The position numbers and the translations under genes were made by a program. Below are positions 1 to 8,757 of a DNA stretch of 64,000 nucleotides, one piece after another. Numbering within the stretch: the stretch's first letter is position 1; each line of letters opens with the position of its first letter. The notes below the pieces were generated by a model that saw only the letters and a program-made list of their open reading frames with translations, was not told the DNA's origin and did not search any database. The stretch is from Collinsella tanakaei (lineage in GTDB: Bacteria; Actinomycetota; Coriobacteriia; Coriobacteriales; Coriobacteriaceae): NCBI RefSeq assembly GCF_021531055.1, contig NZ_JADYTL010000003.1:62001-126000 (forward strand), given 5' to 3'.

Positions 1-332
1 CACTCGAGCGCTGCCAACTTGCCATCGAACTCCGCACGTCGAGCGTGAAGCGAGCGCGCCTTCGCGCGCACGGTCCGATCGAGTGCATCGCCATCCTCGA
101 GGATGTCCGACACCGCCGATTCGACCTCCGCCAGCGTGAAGCCGGCACGCTTGAGCTGGCCGACGAGATAGAACATGTACAGGTCGCCCTCGTCGAAACG
201 CGAGTACCCGGGCTTGGATACCGCCGGCTCCCAAAAGCCCAGGCCACCGCTTTTGGTGTTGTGATAGCACAGGTCTTGGATCATATGCCGGCTCAGCCCT
301 GTCAGTTTTTCAACCTGCGATCGTTCCCACAT
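1..332 (-). CDS. MerR-type HTH regulator, 3' end outside the window
   Basis: The gene begins with ATG at 332 on the minus strand behind a strong GGAGGGAGG ribosome site and stays open to the window edge, giving about 110 residues. The N-terminus reads MWERSQVEKLTGLSRHMIQD, a winged-HTH start with a GLSRHMIQ recognition segment, followed by a GFWEPAVSKPGYSRFDEGDL stretch and a helical LKRAGFTLAEVESAVSDI segment, as in MerR-family DNA-binding domains. The effector-binding part is not seen. An inverted repeat lies directly upstream, consistent with autoregulation. The family call is by motif only, and the signal is unknown. Confidence 0.7.
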   Translation of the reverse strand, partial: MWERSQVEKLTGLSRHMIQDLCYHNTKSGGLGFWEPAVSKPGYSRFDEGDLYMFYLVGQLKRAGFTLAEVESAVSDILEDGDALDRTVRAKARSLHARRAEFDGKLAALE

Positions 333-358
333 CGTCGCCTCCCTCCCATCACATGCTG

Positions 359-379
359 TACCGTCCGGTAACAGGACGG
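359..379. promoter_or_regulatory. Inverted-repeat operator candidate upstream of the MerR-type gene
   Basis: TACCG-TC-CGGTA (359-370) overlaps a second inverted repeat, CCGTCC-N7-GGACGG (361-379). It lies 27 nt upstream of the MerR-type start codon. MerR regulators bind dyads in their own promoters, so an operator is a reasonable inference; no binding data. Confidence 0.4.
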
Positions 380-565
380 CAAGAATGCCGCGGCGGAGAC
401 GCGCATCGCCCGTCGGTTGGCGATGCGTCTGACGGTGCGGCCATCCTGCCGCACCACGGTTGTCGAGCCTGCCCATATGCAGCCCCTTCCTGGATCATCT
501 CGGCCCAAGATCCACTCGGGCCCTTCCAGAACGGTGCTTGCGATTTTCGCGAACGATAGCGCGGC

Positions 566-590
566 ATTCCTCAGTTCCCAACTGAGGAAT
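566..590. repeat. Perfect 11-bp-arm palindrome with 3-nt centre
   Basis: ATTCCTCAGTT - CCC - AACTGAGGAAT. The arms are perfect and there is no T-run on either side, so it looks more like a protein-binding site or RNA hairpin than a terminator. It stands alone, about 45 bp from the kinase terminator. Confidence 0.6.
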
Positions 591-633
591 CCGACGGGGA
601 TTTGTGCATGGGAGGGCCGACGGGCGCACAAAA

Positions 634-665
634 GGCCCCGCGTGGTAGCCTATCCACGCGGGGCC
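634..665 (-). terminator. Intrinsic terminator of the HTH-kinase operon
   Basis: Perfect 12-bp GC stem (GGCCCCGCGTGG / CCACGCGGGGCC) with an 8-nt loop, followed on the minus strand by TTTTGTG. It lies about 100 nt after the kinase stop codon. Confidence 0.8.
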
Positions 666-761
666 GGTCGGCTTCTATTCGGATTCATCACATGGTGGCA
701 AACGAGCCGGCATTCGACCTGAAGAATCTCTCGGAAATCTATTCCGCGTACCGCATCCCCT

Positions 762-2543
762 TTACCAAGGCATGGCGTACACGTCGATGCTCTCGTATGC
801 CGGTGAACGGTCGAGCGTCACCTCGAAGGTCAACGTCTCGCCCTCGTCCGGCAGCGTCGCATAACCCGTCTGGCCGAACACGATGGCGCCCTGGGCATCA
901 CGCAGCACGACGCACAGCGATACAGTCGAGGGGTCAAGCCACATATCGCCGCCGGCTTCCTCGAGCGTTACCTCTCCGACCACGCTGTCATTGCCGATGG
1001 AATCGGGGACGACCGCCACGTTGTCGACGGTAAACGAACTTTGCCGCTCATCGGTGCGCACGGCGTCCTGCGCTTCGGGGCGCGCGATGGTGAACTCAAC
1101 GGAATCGGGCGCAGTGTCGTTGCCCGCGATGCCTCCGAAATACTGCACCTCGCCGGGGAAGATATCGCTCATGTACTGCGAGTCGACCGACACGATGCCA
1201 CCCGAAGCGTCCCTGCCGGTCAGCGTCACCTTCGTGAAGGTGATCTTGAGGTCCTTGCTCGTGTTCTTGATGCCGTAGGCATAGTGGAACAGTCCGTCGG
1301 TTCCGCGCTCCCACCACGTCTCGACGAGCTCCAGCGAATCGAGCGGGTCGATGTCGGTCGCCGTCAAGGCACCGCTCCCGCCTGCCGGTACATCGTCGCC
1401 GCCGATCTTGTCCTCGACGATATCGCCCGTGCCTGAAGGAGCAGCCGTATCGCCCGCATCGTCGGTCGCCGCACCTGCGCCGGCACCCGCATCCTGCTGG
1501 ACGGTTTCCGCTGCGGGCACAGACGCCCTCGTCACGATCTCGAAGATGATGATGCCCGTCGCGCACAGCGCCATGACGACGGCGAGCGCCAACAGCACAT
1601 ATTTGATGATGCGACGGTCGCGCGACCGGGCCTTTCGCTCGGAATCGTCCGAAGCATGCCTGTCGCCCTGCTTGACCTGCCATCGACGAGACGGCCCCAT
1701 ACCGGGTCGATCGCCCGCGACAGTACCGTCGGAGGCATCCTGCGGCGTGCCCGTCGAAACCCGCCCCTCCCCGACATCCGCGTTCCCCAAACAACAGCGC
1801 ACCGCACACTCCAACGCCTCCGCGCTCGCAAAACGCCGACTCGGCTCGAAATCGCATGCCTGCTCGACGACCTCGCGTAGCACGTGGGGAACACGCGACT
1901 CGTCCGCAAGCTTCGCCTCGTACGCCTCGTCATCCGGGACGAGTCCTGTCAGCATGTAGCCCAGCACGCATCCGATCGCATGCACGTCGCTGCGGGCATC
2001 GGCGCGACCGAAGAACTGCTCGGGTGCGGCGAAGCCGACCGTCCCCTTATGACCGGACCGCTTCTTGCGCGGTGTATCCGACGCCATGCGCGCGATGTCC
2101 ATATCGATCAGATGGGCGCCGTCAGCCGCCAACACGATGTTGCTCGGCTTGATGTCGCAGTGCACGATGTCGTGCGTATGCAGAGCGGAAGCGGCTTCGC
2201 ACAGGTCGAGCACGATGCGGGCTGCCTCGGAAGCGTCCAGAGCGCCCCGCTGCTCGATACGCGTCTCGAGCGTCTCGCCGGGAACGTAGGCGTACACGAC
2301 GACGAACGTATCGGGTAGCTCGTAAGTCGCCGAGATCTGGGGCAGGCGCAGGCTGTCGCAGGCGGCGAGCTTTGCCCATACCGCCCGGTCCACATCGTCG
2401 AGCGGGATCTTCTTGCGGATGAACGGACCGGAGCCGTCGAGCGTCACACGCTCCGTGACGGTCCCGCGCCTGCTCGCAAGCACGCGCTCCACATGGTAGG
2501 CCTCGTCGAGCCCTATCCCATGCATGACCCGCTCGTCATCCAT
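762..2543 (-). CDS. Membrane-anchored eukaryote-like Ser/Thr protein kinase
   Basis: Predicted 593 residues. The cytosolic kinase domain (about 1-250) has the catalytic loop HCDIKPSN at 128-135, an activation segment that starts DMD (147-149) where DFG is usual, and GTVGFAAPE at 167-175. A basic linker leads to one membrane helix (about 312-335), then an Asp/Gly/Ala-rich external linker and a C-terminal beta-type domain of about 150 residues (starting near LDSLELVETWWERG) that resembles FxLYD-like domains. There are no PASTA repeats. I chose ATG 2543 because GAAGGG lies 9 nt upstream; ATG at 2564 or 2633 is possible and would add residues before the kinase core. It follows the HTH gene and ends at the terminator at 634-665. 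Substrate and external ligand are unknown. The glycine-rich loop is degenerate, but HCDIKPSN suggests it is active. Confidence 0.85.
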   Translation of the reverse strand: MDDERVMHGIGLDEAYHVERVLASRRGTVTERVTLDGSGPFIRKKIPLDDVDRAVWAKLAACDSLRLPQISATYELPDTFVVVYAYVPGETLETRIEQRGALDASEAARIVLDLCEAASALHTHDIVHCDIKPSNIVLAADGAHLIDMDIARMASDTPRKKRSGHKGTVGFAAPEQFFGRADARSDVHAIGCVLGYMLTGLVPDDEAYEAKLADESRVPHVLREVVEQACDFEPSRRFASAEALECAVRCCLGNADVGEGRVSTGTPQDASDGTVAGDRPGMGPSRRWQVKQGDRHASDDSERKARSRDRRIIKYVLLALAVVMALCATGIIIFEIVTRASVPAAETVQQDAGAGAGAATDDAGDTAAPSGTGDIVEDKIGGDDVPAGGSGALTATDIDPLDSLELVETWWERGTDGLFHYAYGIKNTSKDLKITFTKVTLTGRDASGGIVSVDSQYMSDIFPGEVQYFGGIAGNDTAPDSVEFTIARPEAQDAVRTDERQSSFTVDNVAVVPDSIGNDSVVGEVTLEEAGGDMWLDPSTVSLCVVLRDAQGAIVFGQTGYATLPDEGETLTFEVTLDRSPAYESIDVYAMPW

Positions 2544-2670
2544 CGTCGCAAACCCTTCAGCCATCACGTCGCATCGGGACGGGACCACCCGACCCGTCAT
2601 AGGATATCGTACAGGAATGTAGTCGGGAGCCATGCCGACAATGTTCCCTATCGAGAGCAGGCGAGCCCGC

Positions 2671-3111
2671 TCACAAGTTGAGTTCGGGGTCGATGAGCGT
2701 CGTCTCCCCCAGACGCCATAGCTCGTCATCGCAGGTGACGAGGTCTCTACCCTGCTCGATGCACCAGATGATGATGGCATCGCGACGCTTTTTGGGCCAT
2801 AGCTCCGCCATGCCGGACAGGCGCAGCAGCCGCTGGGTCTGCTTGAGCGTGCAGCGCAGGCCGAACGCGAGCTTGATGGCGTTGTCGCGCCCCGGCTTGC
2901 ATTTGCCCTTGAACATGTCGTACACGAAGGTGCTGTTGAGCTCGGATTCGCGGATCACGTCCGCCTTCGACATGCCCCGTGCGGCGCGCAGCTGCTCGAG
3001 ATAGTCCGTAAGTTCCTGAGAAACCAGACGCTCGTGGTCGAGATAGTCCTCGGGACGGCCCGCGGCGAGCAACTGCTCCAGCAAGTCCTCCGTCAAGCGC
3101 TCCTCGGCCAT
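2671..3111 (-). CDS. Small HTH (Xre-like) DNA-binding protein next to kinase
   Basis: 146 residues from ATG 3111, preceded by GGGGGAG at a 5-nt spacing. Residues about 40-110 hold an Xre-type helix-turn-helix (LEQLRAARGMSKADVIRES, then LNSTFVYDMFKGKCKPGRD). The C-terminal part, with ELWPKKRRDAIIIWCIEQGR, is helical. It is the first gene of a two-gene unit; the kinase start codon lies 38-128 nt after its stop, depending on the start used. This pairing of an Xre protein with a membrane kinase suggests that the kinase signals to the HTH protein, but that is inference from context. Confidence 0.75.
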   Translation of the reverse strand: MAEERLTEDLLEQLLAAGRPEDYLDHERLVSQELTDYLEQLRAARGMSKADVIRESELNSTFVYDMFKGKCKPGRDNAIKLAFGLRCTLKQTQRLLRLSGMAELWPKKRRDAIIIWCIEQGRDLVTCDDELWRLGETTLIDPELNL

Positions 3112-3173
3112 GGTCACTCCCCCACTCACCCGCATCTTAGGCACTACCTGCGCACCACCATACCATCAACAGA

Positions 3174-3215
3174 GCGCGCCGGCGCATCACCAACTCGTGG
3201 GATGCACCGGCGCGC
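3174..3215. terminator. GC-rich hairpin between leuB and the HTH gene
   Basis: 15-nt arms (3174-3188 and 3201-3215) that pair with one mismatch around a 12-nt loop. There is no clear T-run, so if it terminates the leu operon it does so weakly. Confidence 0.4.
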
Positions 3216-3268
3216 CCTCTGCGCGGGGCATATGCGCCTCGGGCGCTACGGCCCTGACCGTCGCACGC

Positions 3269-4438
3269 CTACCGCAGGCGCGCCACCACCGCGTCGCCCA
3301 TGGCGACGGTTCCGAGGATCTTGTCCTCCGGCGTGTCGGCGTCGGCGATGTCGCGTGTACGCAGCCCGTCGTTGAGCACGGCGGTCACCGCGGCGCGAAT
3401 GGCGTCGGCAGCCTCGGCCATGTCGAAGCTATAGCGCAGCATCATCTCGACGGACAGGATCTGCGCCAACGGATTGGCGATGCCCTTGCCGGCGATATCG
3501 GGCGCGCTGCCGTGGCTCGGCTCGTACAGCGCCACGCCGTCGCCCAAGCTCGCGCTCGCGAGCATACCGAGCGAACCCGTGATCTGCGCCGCCTCGTCGG
3601 ACAGGATGTCGCCGAACATGTTCTCGGTCACCACGACGTCGAAGTCCGCCGGGCGGTTGATGAGCTGCATGGCGGCATTGTCCACGAGCACGTCCTCGAG
3701 CTCGACGTCGGCGTAGTCGGCATCGTGCACGCGATGGACGATCTCGCGCCACATGCGGCTCGTCTCGAGCACGTTGGCCTTGTCCACGCTCGCCACCTTG
3801 CCACGGCGCTTGCGGGCGGCCTCGAAGGCCTGGCGGGCGATGCGCTCGATCTCGTACTCGCGGTACTCGAGCGTATCGTAAGCGCGCTGGCCGGGCTTGC
3901 CATCGGCGCCCGCGCCCTCCTCGTCGTAGAAGCGCTCGCGGACGCCAAAGTACAGGCCGCCGGTGAGCTCGCGTACGATCATCATGTCCACGCCATCGAT
4001 GACCTCGGGTTTGAGCGTCGAGGCGCCGGACAGGGCCGAGAAGATCTGCACGGGACGCAGGTTGGTGTACAGGCCGAGCTCCTTGCGGATCTTGAGCAGA
4101 CCCTGCTCGGGACGGGGCGCCGCGGGATCGGTAGTGTCCCACTTGGGGCCGCCCACCGCCGCCAGCAGCACGGCGTCAGACGCGCGGGCGGCATCGAGGG
4201 TCTCGTCGGGCAGCGCGGTGCCGGTCGCATCGATGGCGGCGCCGCCGATCAGGGCGTCCTCACACTCGAACGCGCAGCCGAAGTGCTTGCCCACGGCGTC
4301 GAGGACCTTCTTGCCCTCGGCCATGATCTCGGGCCCGATGCAGTCACCGGGCAGGGTGCAGATACGGTAGGTTTTCTTCACGTTGCAACTCCAACTCATC
4401 GAACTCGGACCTGATGCGAACGGGTTGTCGAGAGGCAC
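3269..4438 (-). CDS. leuB: 3-isopropylmalate dehydrogenase
   Basis: 389 residues. It oxidises and decarboxylates 3-isopropylmalate to 2-ketoisocaproate with NAD+, the third step of leucine synthesis. The sequence shows [13 protein letters not shown] near the N-terminus, AAVGGPKWD, the ELTGGLYFG substrate loop, and the C-terminal [14 protein letters not shown] of the isocitrate/isopropylmalate dehydrogenase family. GTG 4438 is chosen as the start because AAGGAGG lies 6 nt upstream, which gives an N-terminal extension of about 20 residues before the usual start; ATG 4399 has a poor site. It is the last gene of leuA-leuC-leuD-leuB. A B-type intergenic repeat (4459-4487) sits between leuD and leuB. 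Confidence 0.95.
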   Translation of the reverse strand: MPLDNPFASGPSSMSWSCNVKKTYRICTLPGDCIGPEIMAEGKKVLDAVGKHFGCAFECEDALIGGAAIDATGTALPDETLDAARASDAVLLAAVGGPKWDTTDPAAPRPEQGLLKIRKELGLYTNLRPVQIFSALSGASTLKPEVIDGVDMMIVRELTGGLYFGVRERFYDEEGAGADGKPGQRAYDTLEYREYEIERIARQAFEAARKRRGKVASVDKANVLETSRMWREIVHRVHDADYADVELEDVLVDNAAMQLINRPADFDVVVTENMFGDILSDEAAQITGSLGMLASASLGDGVALYEPSHGSAPDIAGKGIANPLAQILSVEMMLRYSFDMAEAADAIRAAVTAVLNDGLRTRDIADADTPEDKILGTVAMGDAVVARLR

Positions 4439-4458
4439 GACCGCCCTCCTTCCGCGAT

Positions 4459-4487
4459 GGGAAAAAAGTGCCTGTCCCTATTTTCCC
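4459..4487. repeat. Family B intergenic repeat, single copy
   Basis: Arms GGGAAAA / TTTTCCC around an AGTGCCTGTCCC core. It lies in the leuD-leuB gap, just ahead of the leuB ribosome site. Confidence 0.75.
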
Positions 4488-4490
4488 GCG

Positions 4491-4991
4491 CTACTTGCCG
4501 GCGGCGATATTCGCCTTCGTGCGGTTGACGATGCCGCCTGCCTCGATAATCTCGGCAATGAAGGGCGGGAACGGCTCAGAGGCGAAGGTCTCGCCGGTAT
4601 CGAGGTTCGTGATGACGCCGGTCTCGGTATCCACGGAGACCTTCGCGCCGTCCGTGATGGCGTCGACCGCCTCGGAGCACTCGAGGATCGGCAGGCCGAT
4701 GTCGATGGAATTGCGGTAGAAGATGCGCGCGAAGCTCTTGGCGATCACGCAGGACACGCCGGCCGACTTGATGGCGAGCGGCGCGTGCTCACGGCTGGAG
4801 CCGCATCCGAAGTTCTCCTCGGCCACGATGATGTCGCCGGGCTTCATGCGCTCGACGAACGTATCATCCAGATCCTCGAGGCAATGGGACGCCAGATATG
4901 CCGGATCGGAGCTGTTGAGGTAGCGGGCGGGGATGATGACGTCGGTATCGATGTCGCGTCCATAGCGGAACACGGTGCCTTCAAAATGCAT
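4491..4991 (-). CDS. leuD: 3-isopropylmalate dehydratase small subunit
   Basis: 166 residues, normal for LeuD. It forms the swivelling domain of isopropylmalate isomerase and pairs with LeuC to isomerise 2- to 3-isopropylmalate. Visible features are [17 protein letters not shown] at the N-terminus, the substrate-loop [12 protein letters not shown] and [13 protein letters not shown], all typical of the aconitase swivel domain. ATG 4991 follows AAAGGA at an 8-nt spacing. It lies 92 nt after leuC in the same direction, clearly in one operon. Confidence 0.96.
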   Translation of the reverse strand: MHFEGTVFRYGRDIDTDVIIPARYLNSSDPAYLASHCLEDLDDTFVERMKPGDIIVAEENFGCGSSREHAPLAIKSAGVSCVIAKSFARIFYRNSIDIGLPILECSEAVDAITDGAKVSVDTETGVITNLDTGETFASEPFPPFIAEIIEAGGIVNRTKANIAAGK

Positions 4992-5083
4992 GAGGTTTCC
5001 TTTCTCGGTGTTCGATCCCGGCTAAGCCGATGCGCCGCTTAGCCGTGCCACGCGGCCCTGCAGGCAGCGGGGCCGCGCGAAGA

Positions 5084-6349
5084 CTACAGGTCGGACGGAG
5101 CCGCGATGTGGCCCGCCACGGCGCTCGCCGCGGCGACCGCGGGGCTCGCCAGGTAGACCTCGGAGGCCGGATCGCCCATGCGGCCCACGAAGTTGCGGTT
5201 CGTGGTGGACACGCAGCGCTCGCCGGCGGCCAGGATGCCCATGTAACCGCCCAGGCACGGTCCGCACGTCGGCGTGGAGAACACGCAGCCCGCATCGATG
5301 AAGATGTCCGCCAGGCCCTCGGCCATGCACTGCTTGAAGACCGCCTGCGTCGCGGGAATCACGATGCAGCGCACGTTGGGATCGATCGTGCGGCCACGCA
5401 GGACCTCGGCAGCTGCGCGCATGTCCTCCATGCGGCCGTTGGTGCAGCTGCCGATCACGGCCTGGTCGATCGCGATGTCGCGGCTCTCGCTCACCGGATG
5501 GGTGTTGCCCGGCAGGTGCGGCCAAGCGACGCACGGCTTGATGTCGGCGGCGTCGATATGGATGACCTGCGCGTACTCGGCATCCGGATCGGCATGGTAC
5601 TCCACATAGTCGCGCTGGTTGCGGCCCTCGAGCCATGCGCGGGTCACGTCGTCGACCTCCATGATGCCGGCCTTGCCGCCGGCCTCGATCGCCATGTTGG
5701 AGATGGTCATGCGACCCTCCATCGACATGCTGTGGATGGCCGAGCCGGTGAACTCCATGGCCTGGTACAGTGCGCCGTCCACGCCGATCATGCCGATGAT
5801 GTGCAGGATGACGTCCTTGGCCGTCGCGCCGTCGGTCAGCTCGCCGTCGATCACGAACTTGATGGTCGGCGGGACCTTGAACCAGCAGCGGCCGGTGGCC
5901 ATGCCCACGCCCGCGTCGGTGGAACCCACGCCGGTCGAGAACGCACCCAGCGCGCCGTAGGTGCAGGTATGCGAATCGGCGCCGATAATCAGGTCGCCCG
6001 GCACGACGGTACCCGTCTCGGGCAACAGGGCGTGCTCGATGCCCGCGCAGCCCTGCTCCCAGTAGTGGGTGATCTTCTGCTCATGTGCGAACTCGCGCAT
6101 CTTCTTGGTCTGCTCGGCGCTCTTGATGTCCTTGTTGGGCGCATAGTGGTCGGGCACGAGGCACACGCGGTCGCGGTCGAACACCTCGGTGGCGCCGAGC
6201 TCGCGGAACACGTCGATGGCGATGGGCGCCGTGATGTCGTTGGCGAGCACGATGTCGAGGTCGCACTCGACGAGCTGTCCGGGGCGCACCTCATCGAGGC
6301 CCGCATGGGCGGCCAGGATCTTCTCGGCAACGGTCATGGGTCTTGGCAT
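5084..6349 (-). CDS. leuC: 3-isopropylmalate dehydratase large subunit
   Basis: 421 residues, the length of the shorter, archaeal/clostridial-type LeuC class. It carries the 4Fe-4S cluster of the isomerase; cluster cysteines are visible in GSCTNGR and in [30 protein letters not shown] is the other family signature. ATG 6349 is preceded by AAGGAG at an 8-nt spacing. Two copies of a family A repeat fill the 93-nt gap to leuA, and they could attenuate or stabilise the transcript between the two genes. Confidence 0.96.
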   Translation of the reverse strand: MPRPMTVAEKILAAHAGLDEVRPGQLVECDLDIVLANDITAPIAIDVFRELGATEVFDRDRVCLVPDHYAPNKDIKSAEQTKKMREFAHEQKITHYWEQGCAGIEHALLPETGTVVPGDLIIGADSHTCTYGALGAFSTGVGSTDAGVGMATGRCWFKVPPTIKFVIDGELTDGATAKDVILHIIGMIGVDGALYQAMEFTGSAIHSMSMEGRMTISNMAIEAGGKAGIMEVDDVTRAWLEGRNQRDYVEYHADPDAEYAQVIHIDAADIKPCVAWPHLPGNTHPVSESRDIAIDQAVIGSCTNGRMEDMRAAAEVLRGRTIDPNVRCIVIPATQAVFKQCMAEGLADIFIDAGCVFSTPTCGPCLGGYMGILAAGERCVSTTNRNFVGRMGDPASEVYLASPAVAAASAVAGHIAAPSDL

Positions 6350-6375
6350 GGGTTGTTCTCCTTCGATTGCTCAGT

Positions 6376-6439
6376 GACAAGATGGGGCCGGGTTCAAACT
6401 TGTCGGCAGTGACAAGATGGGGCCGGGTTCAAGCTTGTC
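6376..6439. repeat. Family A intergenic repeat, two copies in tandem
   Basis: Two 29-nt monomers (6376-6404 and 6411-6439) with arms GACAAG / CTTGTC around a TGGGGCCGGGTTC core, in the same orientation. They occupy most of the leuC-leuA spacer. Confidence 0.8.
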
Positions 6440-6442
6440 GGA

Positions 6443-7978
6443 TTACTTGGCTGCAGCCTCGCGCTGATCGGAGATCAGGCGGTTCAGGGCGTTGATGTAG
6501 GCCTTGGTGGAGGACACGATGATGTCGTTATCGCTGCCGCGGCCGATGTACACCTCACCGCCGGCGGCCGTCACGCGCACCGTCACCTCGCCCAGCGCGT
6601 CGATGCCGCGCGTGATGGACTTGATCGAGAACTCGGACAGGTCGTTCTCCACCGCCACGATCCGGTCGACCGCCTTGTAGACGGCGTCCACCGGACCGGT
6701 GCCATACGCGGCGACGGTGTGCTCCTCGCCGTCCTCGTCCACAAGGGTGAGCGTGGCGGTCGGGGTGAGCGGGAAGCCGCAGGAGACCTGCACCGCGCCG
6801 AGCGTCCAGATGGCCGAGCTCACGCGCTCGCGCTCGTGCACGATGGACTCCAGATCCTCGTCGTAGACTTCCTTCTTCTTGTCGGCAACCTCGAGGAAGG
6901 CCTGGTAGATGCCCTCGAACTCCTCATCGTTGAAGGTGTAGCCGAGCTCGGCCATGCGATGGCGCAGCGCGGCGTGACCGGAACGGGCGGACAGGATGAT
7001 CTGGGAACCGGCGGCGCCCACGTCGGCCGGGTCGATGATCTCGTAGGTGTCGCGGGCCTTGAGCACGCCGTCCTGATGGATGCCGGAGGAATGCGCGAAG
7101 GCGTTGGCACCCACGATGGCCTTGTTGGGTTGGACCATGATGCCGGTGATGGAGCTCACGAGCTTGCTGGCATGGCACAGCTCCTTGGTGACGATATCGG
7201 TGTGCGCGTCGAGCTCGGCCTCGTGCATGCGGATGGCCATGACGACTTCCTCGAGCGAGGTGTTGCCGGCGCGCTCGCCCAAGCCGTTGATGGTGCACTC
7301 GATCTGCGTCGCGCCGTTGCGGACGCTCTCGAGCGCGAGCGCGGTGGCCATGCCCAGGTCGTTGTGCGTGTGGACCGAGATGGTCACGTCCTCGATGCCG
7401 TCGACGCGCTCGCGCAGGTCGCGGATGCGCGCGCCGAACTCCCACGGCATGTTGTAGCCCGTGGTGTCGGGGATGTTCACGACCGTGGCGCCCGCCTTGA
7501 CGGCGGCCTCGATGATGCGGACGAGGAAGTCCTGGTCGGCGCGACCGGCGTCCTCGGCGTAGAACTCGACGTCGTCCACGAAGTTGCGGGCGTACTTGAC
7601 CGCATGGATGGCGCGCTCGATGGCCTGGTCCTCGGTCAGGCGGAGCTTGTCGCGCAGATGTGAGGGCGAAACGCCCAGGCCGGTGTGAATGCGCGGACGC
7701 TTGGCGGTCTTGAGCGCCTCTGCCGCGACCTCGATGTCCTTGTCGACGGCGCGCGTCAGGCCGCAGACGGTGCACTTGTCACCCGCAATGCGGCCGATCT
7801 CGGCCACGCTCTTGAAGTCGCCGGGGCTCGAGATGGGAAAGCCCGCCTCGATGACGTCGACGTTCATGCGGATGAGCTGACGGGCGATGATGAGCTTTTC
7901 CTCGGTGTTCATGCTGGCGCCGGGCGACTGCTCGCCGTCGCGCAGGGTGGTGTCGAAGATGGCGATCTTCCTGGTCAT
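6443..7978 (-). CDS. leuA: 2-isopropylmalate synthase
   Basis: 511 residues. It condenses 2-ketoisovalerate with acetyl-CoA, the committed step of leucine synthesis. The N-terminal TIM barrel shows [14 protein letters not shown], the metal-binding HTHNDLGMA and SSGIHQDG; the C-terminal domain (about 390-511) is the LeuA dimer domain that normally binds the feedback inhibitor leucine. The start is ATG 7978 with AGGAGG 5 nt upstream; the frame is open further upstream but lacks a better site. It is the first structural gene of the operon, behind a 33-residue Leu-codon leader and an attenuator hairpin. Confidence 0.97.
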   Translation of the reverse strand: MTRKIAIFDTTLRDGEQSPGASMNTEEKLIIARQLIRMNVDVIEAGFPISSPGDFKSVAEIGRIAGDKCTVCGLTRAVDKDIEVAAEALKTAKRPRIHTGLGVSPSHLRDKLRLTEDQAIERAIHAVKYARNFVDDVEFYAEDAGRADQDFLVRIIEAAVKAGATVVNIPDTTGYNMPWEFGARIRDLRERVDGIEDVTISVHTHNDLGMATALALESVRNGATQIECTINGLGERAGNTSLEEVVMAIRMHEAELDAHTDIVTKELCHASKLVSSITGIMVQPNKAIVGANAFAHSSGIHQDGVLKARDTYEIIDPADVGAAGSQIILSARSGHAALRHRMAELGYTFNDEEFEGIYQAFLEVADKKKEVYDEDLESIVHERERVSSAIWTLGAVQVSCGFPLTPTATLTLVDEDGEEHTVAAYGTGPVDAVYKAVDRIVAVENDLSEFSIKSITRGIDALGEVTVRVTAAGGEVYIGRGSDNDIIVSSTKAYINALNRLISDQREAAAK

Positions 7979-8056
7979 GGGGTCCTCCTGTTGCTCGTGA
8001 CGTGGTCGTTGCGTGTCAGGCTTGCAGGAGGTGGCGTTGCCGATTTGCAGCTCTAC

Positions 8057-8122
8057 GGATAAAAGCACCCCGTCGCGCGTCACGCCCTGCAAGGCGTCGG
8101 TCAGATGCGCGGTGGGGTGCTT
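8057..8122 (-). terminator. Attenuator terminator in the leu leader
   Basis: A long stem that begins AAGCACCCC / GGGGTGCTT and continues through GC pairs, with an inner ACGCC/GGCGT hairpin, followed on the minus strand by TTTTATCC. It lies between the leader peptide stop (8162) and leuA (7978). This is the expected place for a transcription attenuator governed by ribosome stalling in the leader. Confidence 0.75.
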
Positions 8123-8161
8123 CTGGAAAGTTGGCTTGAGCCGTACGTGGAACGAAGAACC

Positions 8162-8263
8162 CTAGCGCGCATCGGCGGCTAGTAGCGCTAGGGTTAGGTT
8201 CAGCGACATGCCGAGTACAGGCACCATGACCTGCTCGACCGTGCTGTGATCCCCGCGCACCAT
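8162..8263 (-). CDS. leuL: Leucine-rich leader peptide of the leu operon
   Basis: 33 codons from ATG 8263, with AAAGGA 8 nt upstream. The distal half reads LNLTLALLAADAR and has five leucine codons in nine, four of them CTA, a rare codon in this high-GC genome and including CTA-CTA in a row. The stop codon sits about 40 nt before an attenuator terminator stem. Low charged leucyl-tRNA would stall the ribosome on the CTA run and favour read-through. The reading frame and codons are directly visible; the mechanism is inferred from known leader-peptide attenuation. Confidence 0.8.
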   Translation of the reverse strand: MVRGDHSTVEQVMVPVLGMSLNLTLALLAADAR

Positions 8264-8319
8264 GCGTTCCGTCCTTTCGTGCACGCGACCCGGTACGGGC
8301 CGCCACTGCAATGTAATGC

Positions 8320-8348
8320 AGTTTAGCATGCTAAAGCGACCCAGCCAA
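8320..8348 (-). promoter_or_regulatory. leu operon promoter with overlapping palindromic operator
   Basis: TTGGCT (8343-8348), a 17-bp spacer and TAAACT (8320-8325). The perfect 14-bp palindrome TTTAGCATGCTAAA (8322-8335) covers the -10 and spacer, so a bound dimer would block polymerase. A looser CTGCA-N6-TGCAG dyad follows at 8306-8321. Confidence 0.6.
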
Positions 8349-8497
8349 CCCCCAATCGGTGGCCGCCTTGCACGGGAATCGGCCCCGCAGCACGGGAGGT
8401 AGGTCGTTTTCGGCAGACCGCTGTCCTGTGTACCTGACTGTTTTGGCTGGTTTATTGCCGCAAATTGAGTTTCTCCGGTGCTGGAAGCCGATGGTTG

Positions 8498-8624
8498 CGT
8501 TTACGGTTCGGTTTTGAAGGCACCCCCTGAGTACAAGTGGCGCTCGCTTCAAGGAAAGCGCAGGTACAGCGCTTGCCGTTTTGCGTGCTACTCGCCGAGC
8601 CCCACTAAAACCGAACCATAAACG
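8498..8624. repeat. 127-bp segment bounded by 18-bp inverted repeats
   Basis: Arms at 8498-8515 (CGTTTACGGTTCGGTTTT) and 8607-8624 pair with one mismatch and enclose 91 nt. There is no coding potential inside. It could be a MITE-like remnant or a structured RNA. Confidence 0.5.
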
Positions 8625-8682
8625 GGCTTTTCTTTCCCGGCACGGCAACAGCGCCCCGCGTCCCTGCCCATTTGTCAGGTAT

Positions 8683-8742
8683 GGGAAAATAGTGCCTGTC
8701 CCCTTTTTCCCACGGGAAAATAGGGACAGGCACCATTTTCCC
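8683..8742. repeat. Family B repeats, inverted pair
   Basis: Two monomers (8683-8711 and 8714-8742) with GGGAAAA...TTTTCCC/TTTCCC arms face each other, so the whole 60 nt is nearly palindromic. It ends 15 nt before the aldolase start codon. Confidence 0.8.
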
Positions 8743-8757
8743 GCGAAGGAGCGAGCC

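Larger units (their letters stand above)
333..761. other. Long intergenic region, no convincing gene
   Basis: No open frame here has a good ribosome site together with protein-like composition. It holds the MerR-type operator candidate, a perfect 25-bp palindrome at 566-590 and the minus-strand terminator at 634-665. Otherwise I see nothing. Confidence 0.6.
8349..8757. other. Intergenic region between the divergent leu operon and threonine aldolase
   Basis: No gene is supported. It contains an inverted-repeat-bounded segment (8498-8624) and a pair of family B repeats (8683-8742) that run up to the aldolase ribosome site. Confidence 0.6.

Noticed and set aside
302-631. Short frames in the 333-633 spacer
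   Set aside because: No ribosome site and no protein-like pattern on either strand.
1096-3375. Long open frames on the opposite strand of the kinase, HTH and leu genes
   Set aside because: They are antisense shadows typical of high-GC DNA: repetitive Arg/Ala-rich translations, no ribosome sites, and they overlap well-supported genes.
5030-6412. 460-codon plus-strand frame opposite leuC
   Set aside because: His/Asp/Gly/Val-biased composition is that of a shadow frame; leuC has clear motifs on the minus strand.
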